Shown piece by piece: positions 6,054 to 7,724 of a stretch of 7,724 bases of DNA. Every line of letters begins with the position of its first letter. Position 1 is the stretch's first letter. The notes under the pieces were generated by a model, which did not search any database, was not told where the DNA came from, and was given only the letters and a program-made list of their open reading frames with translations. The position numbers and the translations under genes were made by a program. The DNA is from Candidatus Omnitrophota bacterium (GTDB lineage Bacteria; Omnitrophota; Gorgyraeia; Duberdicusellales; 4484-171): contig JAUVUO010000058.1 in NCBI GenBank assembly GCA_030601015.1, positions 1 to 7,724 on the forward strand, in the 5' to 3' direction.

Positions 6054-6171
6054 TTAACCCGAAAAATGCATTTGTATTTTCTAAGCTAATCGTGCCTTTT
6101 CCAAATTTTCCCTTGGAAATTTTGGTGTCTCCCCTCCGGGCAAATAATGCTAACTGCATTATTTGGGTTAA
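6054..6171. repeat. 118-bp imperfect palindrome with TTAA-bounded terminal inverted repeats (MITE-like)
   Basis: The left end TTAACCCGAAAAATGCA (6054-6070) and the reverse complement of the right end (6155-6171), TTAACCCAAATAATGCA, agree at 15 of 17 positions. The centre, 6101-6125, is itself an imperfect palindrome (CCAAATTTTCC, CTT, GGAAATTTTGG; 10 of 11 pairs), and its midpoint coincides with that of the terminal repeats to within 1 bp. The whole element can therefore fold as one long interrupted hairpin. Both ends are TTAA, which could be a target duplication. It fills almost the whole 128-nt gap between the deacetylase and queH, leaving 1 nt on one side, and its left end overlaps the queH Shine-Dalgarno. 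It carries no gene. A MITE-like or palindromic repeat is the best reading; other genomic copies are not testable here. Confidence 0.6.
6141..6165. repeat. Perfect 10-bp hairpin inside the right arm of the 118-bp element
   Basis: CAAATAATGC (6141-6150) and GCATTATTTG (6156-6165) form a perfect 10-bp stem with the 5-nt loop TAACT. On the transcript it begins 8 nt after the deacetylase stop codon. No U-run follows, so it is not a classic intrinsic terminator, though it could protect or pause the mRNA. It competes with pairing of the two ends of the larger element. Confidence 0.6.
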
Positions 6172-6172
6172 T

Positions 6173-7009
6173 CTATAGCTCAAAAAACTCTTTAATCGTA
6201 ATAAATTCAACTATTTCTTTAAGTTTTGGTAACTCATTTTTAAGAAACCGTATAGTATTTTCTCTAGGATGAGCTATAATTATGATTTTACCTTTTTCTC
6301 TACTCTTATTTATTAAGTAATCCATTTTTTCTTTCATCACCGACATATCGTCCGAAGAATCCAAAAAACCTTCGTTATATCCGCAAAACACCCCTTCTTC
6401 TAGCGCAACTTCATATCCAACAGATTCTTCGGATGTTCGGCTATCTACAAAAAACAAACCCCTATCTTTAACTTCCTTCACGATTGTCCTCATCAGTTTT
6501 TCATCTTTTGTTGCTTTCGAACCCATATGATTGTTAACTCCTACAGCTATTCTTATTGAATTGAGATATCTTTTTAAAAGGAAGGCTATCTCTCTTTTTT
6601 TTAAATCACTATTTATAAACCTATACTTATCGGTTTTCACATGTTTTTCTTCTATCGGCTGCAAAGGAAGATGAATAAATACCGAATGACCGCATCTGGA
6701 AGCAATATGCGCAATATTTTTAGAAAATCTCAAATTTGGTATAACAGAAACCGTTATAGGTATGCCTAATGAATGGACATCTTTTAAAGCATTTAAACTC
6801 TCTCCAAAATCATCAAAAATTATTGCTATTGTAGGTTTAGACTGATTAGATTTATTAATTTCTGTTTTCTCAATTTTTTTCTCTTCCTTATTCTCTAACT
6901 TATCTACATCTATTAAAGGATAAGATTTTTTTTTATTTAATGAACCATAAAAAAACATCGGACCTACAATTAAAATTATAAATAATACCGCCCTTAAGGT
7001 TTTAGTCAT
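6173..7009 (-). CDS. Divergent polysaccharide deacetylase family protein (DUF610, YibQ-like), membrane-anchored
   Basis: A 278-residue predicted envelope protein. Residues 5-22 are a hydrophobic N-terminal segment after a short basic start (signal anchor or uncleaved signal peptide). A charged Lys/Glu-rich linker follows to about residue 58, then a divergent polysaccharide deacetylase (NodB-fold) domain: IIFDDFG at 63-69, HLPLQP at 113-118, VGVNNHMGS at 156-164, DSRTS at 189-193, FLDSSDD at 215-221, and IAHPRENT with H247. These are the conserved positions of the family of E. coli YibQ. Substrate and activity are not established for the family; an extracytoplasmic role in envelope or peptidoglycan metabolism is inferred. 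The ATG is 1 nt after the rpe-like stop, so the two are co-transcribed and probably coupled, although their roles have no obvious link. Confidence 0.9.
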   Translation of the reverse strand: MTKTLRAVLFIILIVGPMFFYGSLNKKKSYPLIDVDKLENKEEKKIEKTEINKSNQSKPTIAIIFDDFGESLNALKDVHSLGIPITVSVIPNLRFSKNIAHIASRCGHSVFIHLPLQPIEEKHVKTDKYRFINSDLKKREIAFLLKRYLNSIRIAVGVNNHMGSKATKDEKLMRTIVKEVKDRGLFFVDSRTSEESVGYEVALEEGVFCGYNEGFLDSSDDMSVMKEKMDYLINKSREKGKIIIIAHPRENTIRFLKNELPKLKEIVEFITIKEFFEL

Positions 7010-7010
7010 A

Positions 7011-7649
7011 TTAATTATCTTTTAAAAGATCTGTAAACTTAACATATTCCCGTTTAGGATCATTACTTTTTAAAATAGCACTCCCGACACATATATAATC
7101 GCATCCGGCATCTTTTGCGAATTTAGCATTATTTAATTTCATTCCCCCGTCAATACCTACTTGCATTAATGGATACCGATTTTTAAAATTTTTTATTTTT
7201 TCTAAAACTTCAGGTATATATTGTGCTCCATAAAACCCAGGATTAACTGCCATAAAAAGCACCATATCAATATTGTTAATAAGAAAATCTATTTCTTCGA
7301 TTTTTGTTGATGGATTTAATGCAACCCCGGCCTTTAACCCGGAATCCTTAATTTTATCAATTATCTCAATATGATTACCTCCAATTTCAAAATGATAAAT
7401 AATTTTCTTTGCCCCCAACTCCTTAAACGGTTTAATCCAGGATACCGGATCTTTTACCATAAGATGAACCTCGCAATCAATCGGACTATCTATATTTGCT
7501 AAATCCTCAATGCCAACGCTTTTAGAAGGAACAAACTCCCCATCCATAACATCAATTTGAGCATAATTTGTAAATTCTGAGCATTTATTCAACATAAGAA
7601 TAAGATCTTCTTTATTATCTGTAAGTAATGCCGGAACAACTTTATTCAT
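7011..7649 (-). CDS. Ribulose-phosphate 3-epimerase family protein, divergent
   Basis: A TIM-barrel homologue of Rpe, which interconverts ribulose-5-phosphate and xylulose-5-phosphate in the pentose phosphate pathway. The 212-residue product has IDVMDGEFVPS at 32-42, EVHLMVKDP at 60-68, AGVALNPST at 107-115, MAVNPGF at 133-139, VGIDGGM at 164-170 and VGSAI at 188-192. D33, H62 and D167 match three of the four metal ligands, and the two aspartates also match the acid/base pair. The fourth ligand, His in the usual HxDVMDG, is Gln31. The usual PSILSAD start is PALLTDN, and the GFGGQ loop is GFYGAQ. Enzyme activity is thus likely but not certain. The ATG at 7647-7649 is chosen over a TTG 6 nt upstream because GAAGGAG lies exactly 7 nt before it. 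Confidence 0.85.
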   Translation of the reverse strand: MNKVVPALLTDNKEDLILMLNKCSEFTNYAQIDVMDGEFVPSKSVGIEDLANIDSPIDCEVHLMVKDPVSWIKPFKELGAKKIIYHFEIGGNHIEIIDKIKDSGLKAGVALNPSTKIEEIDFLINNIDMVLFMAVNPGFYGAQYIPEVLEKIKNFKNRYPLMQVGIDGGMKLNNAKFAKDAGCDYICVGSAILKSNDPKREYVKFTDLLKDN

Positions 7650-7656
7650 ATACAAT

Positions 7657-7663
7657 CTCCTTC
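7657..7663 (-). promoter_or_regulatory. Shine-Dalgarno deciding the rpe-like start (GAAGGAG)
   Basis: GAAGGAG ends 7 nt before the ATG at 7647-7649, ideal spacing. The alternative TTG at 7653-7655 would be only 1 nt from it and too close to be used. Confidence 0.85.
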
Positions 7664-7689
7664 TTTATCTAAAAGTATTGTCAAAAATG

Positions 7690-7724
7690 ATTACGTAATT
7701 CTTGTCTATCTGTAATAATTACAG
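7690..7724. promoter_or_regulatory. Two small palindromes upstream of the rpe-like gene, possible operator
   Basis: ATTACGTAAT (7690-7699) is a perfect 10-bp palindrome. CTGTAAT-A-ATTACAG (7710-7724) is a perfect 7-bp inverted repeat around one base, at the window edge. Both contain the half-site ATTAC/GTAAT, and the two GTAAT copies are 17 bp apart. They lie 41-75 bp before the ATG, where a promoter is expected. A TTGACA at 7679-7684 has no -10 box at proper spacing. Confidence 0.35.

Noticed and set aside
6141..6165. Intrinsic terminator after the deacetylase gene
   Set aside because: The 10-bp stem is perfect, but it is A+T-rich and followed by CCCGGAGG rather than a U-run.
5996..6178. 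60-codon plus-strand frame across the queH start and the repeat element
   Set aside because: It is antisense to queH and to the palindromic repeat, with no recognisable protein features.
5980..6210. 76-codon minus-strand frame spanning the end of the deacetylase gene, the 118-bp element and the start of queH
   Set aside because: It overlaps two firm genes in another frame, resembles no family I know, and its middle is just the translated palindromic repeat.
7650..7655. TTG start for the rpe-like gene
   Set aside because: It is 1 nt from the Shine-Dalgarno sequence, while the ATG 6 nt further on has ideal spacing.
7679..7684. TTGACA as the -35 box of the rpe-like gene
   Set aside because: At 15-18 nt downstream lies the ribosome-binding site, not a -10-like sequence.
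1..7724. Defence system, CRISPR array, prophage or secondary-metabolite cluster
   Set aside because: All gene space is taken by recognisable housekeeping families; no spaced direct-repeat arrays, integrases or transposase genes are present.

Overview
The window is a bacterial chromosome segment of low G+C (roughly one third by eye). Every supported gene is on the minus strand, so transcription runs from high to low coordinates. The genes are housekeeping: sugar phosphate metabolism, envelope, tRNA quality and modification, lipoprotein maturation, and cofactor synthesis. A variant Lgt with a GRxGCFxxGCCYG core, QueH, a divergent polysaccharide deacetylase and a short aspartate-dehydrogenase-like start together suggest an uncultured lineage with a diderm-type envelope, for example Omnitrophota or a neighbouring candidate phylum. 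That is an inference from gene content and style; the sequence does not prove it.

Layout in transcription order: (1) 7724-7656, an upstream region with two small palindromes; (2) a divergent ribulose-phosphate-3-epimerase homologue, then 1 nt later a membrane-anchored divergent polysaccharide deacetylase; (3) a 118-bp imperfect palindrome with TTAA-bounded terminal inverted repeats at 6054-6171; (4) a tRNA-linked trio: queH, a YtqA/YhcC-type radical SAM gene, and dtd (overlapping the SAM gene by 29 nt); (5) a 217-nt gap whose dtd-proximal 47 bp is about 70% G+C; (6) lgt; (7) a 122-nt gap with a near-consensus promoter placed almost on the nadE start codon; (8) nadE and folK (5 nt apart), an 88-nt gap, then panC and the beginning of an aspartate dehydrogenase-like gene that overlaps the end of panC by 11 nt and runs off the window.

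Two functional groups stand out. queH, the radical SAM gene and dtd all plausibly act on tRNA: queuosine at the wobble base, a possible wobble-uridine modification step, and removal of D-amino acids from charged tRNA. nadE, folK, panC and the nadX-like gene make NAD, folate and pantothenate/CoA, with the nadX-like and nadE products at opposite ends of the de novo NAD route.

No defence system, CRISPR array, prophage, tRNA or rRNA gene is visible. The least ordinary features lie between the genes: the 118-bp palindromic element, the G+C-rich patch after dtd, the apparently leaderless nadE transcript, and the missing metal-ligand histidine in the Rpe homologue.
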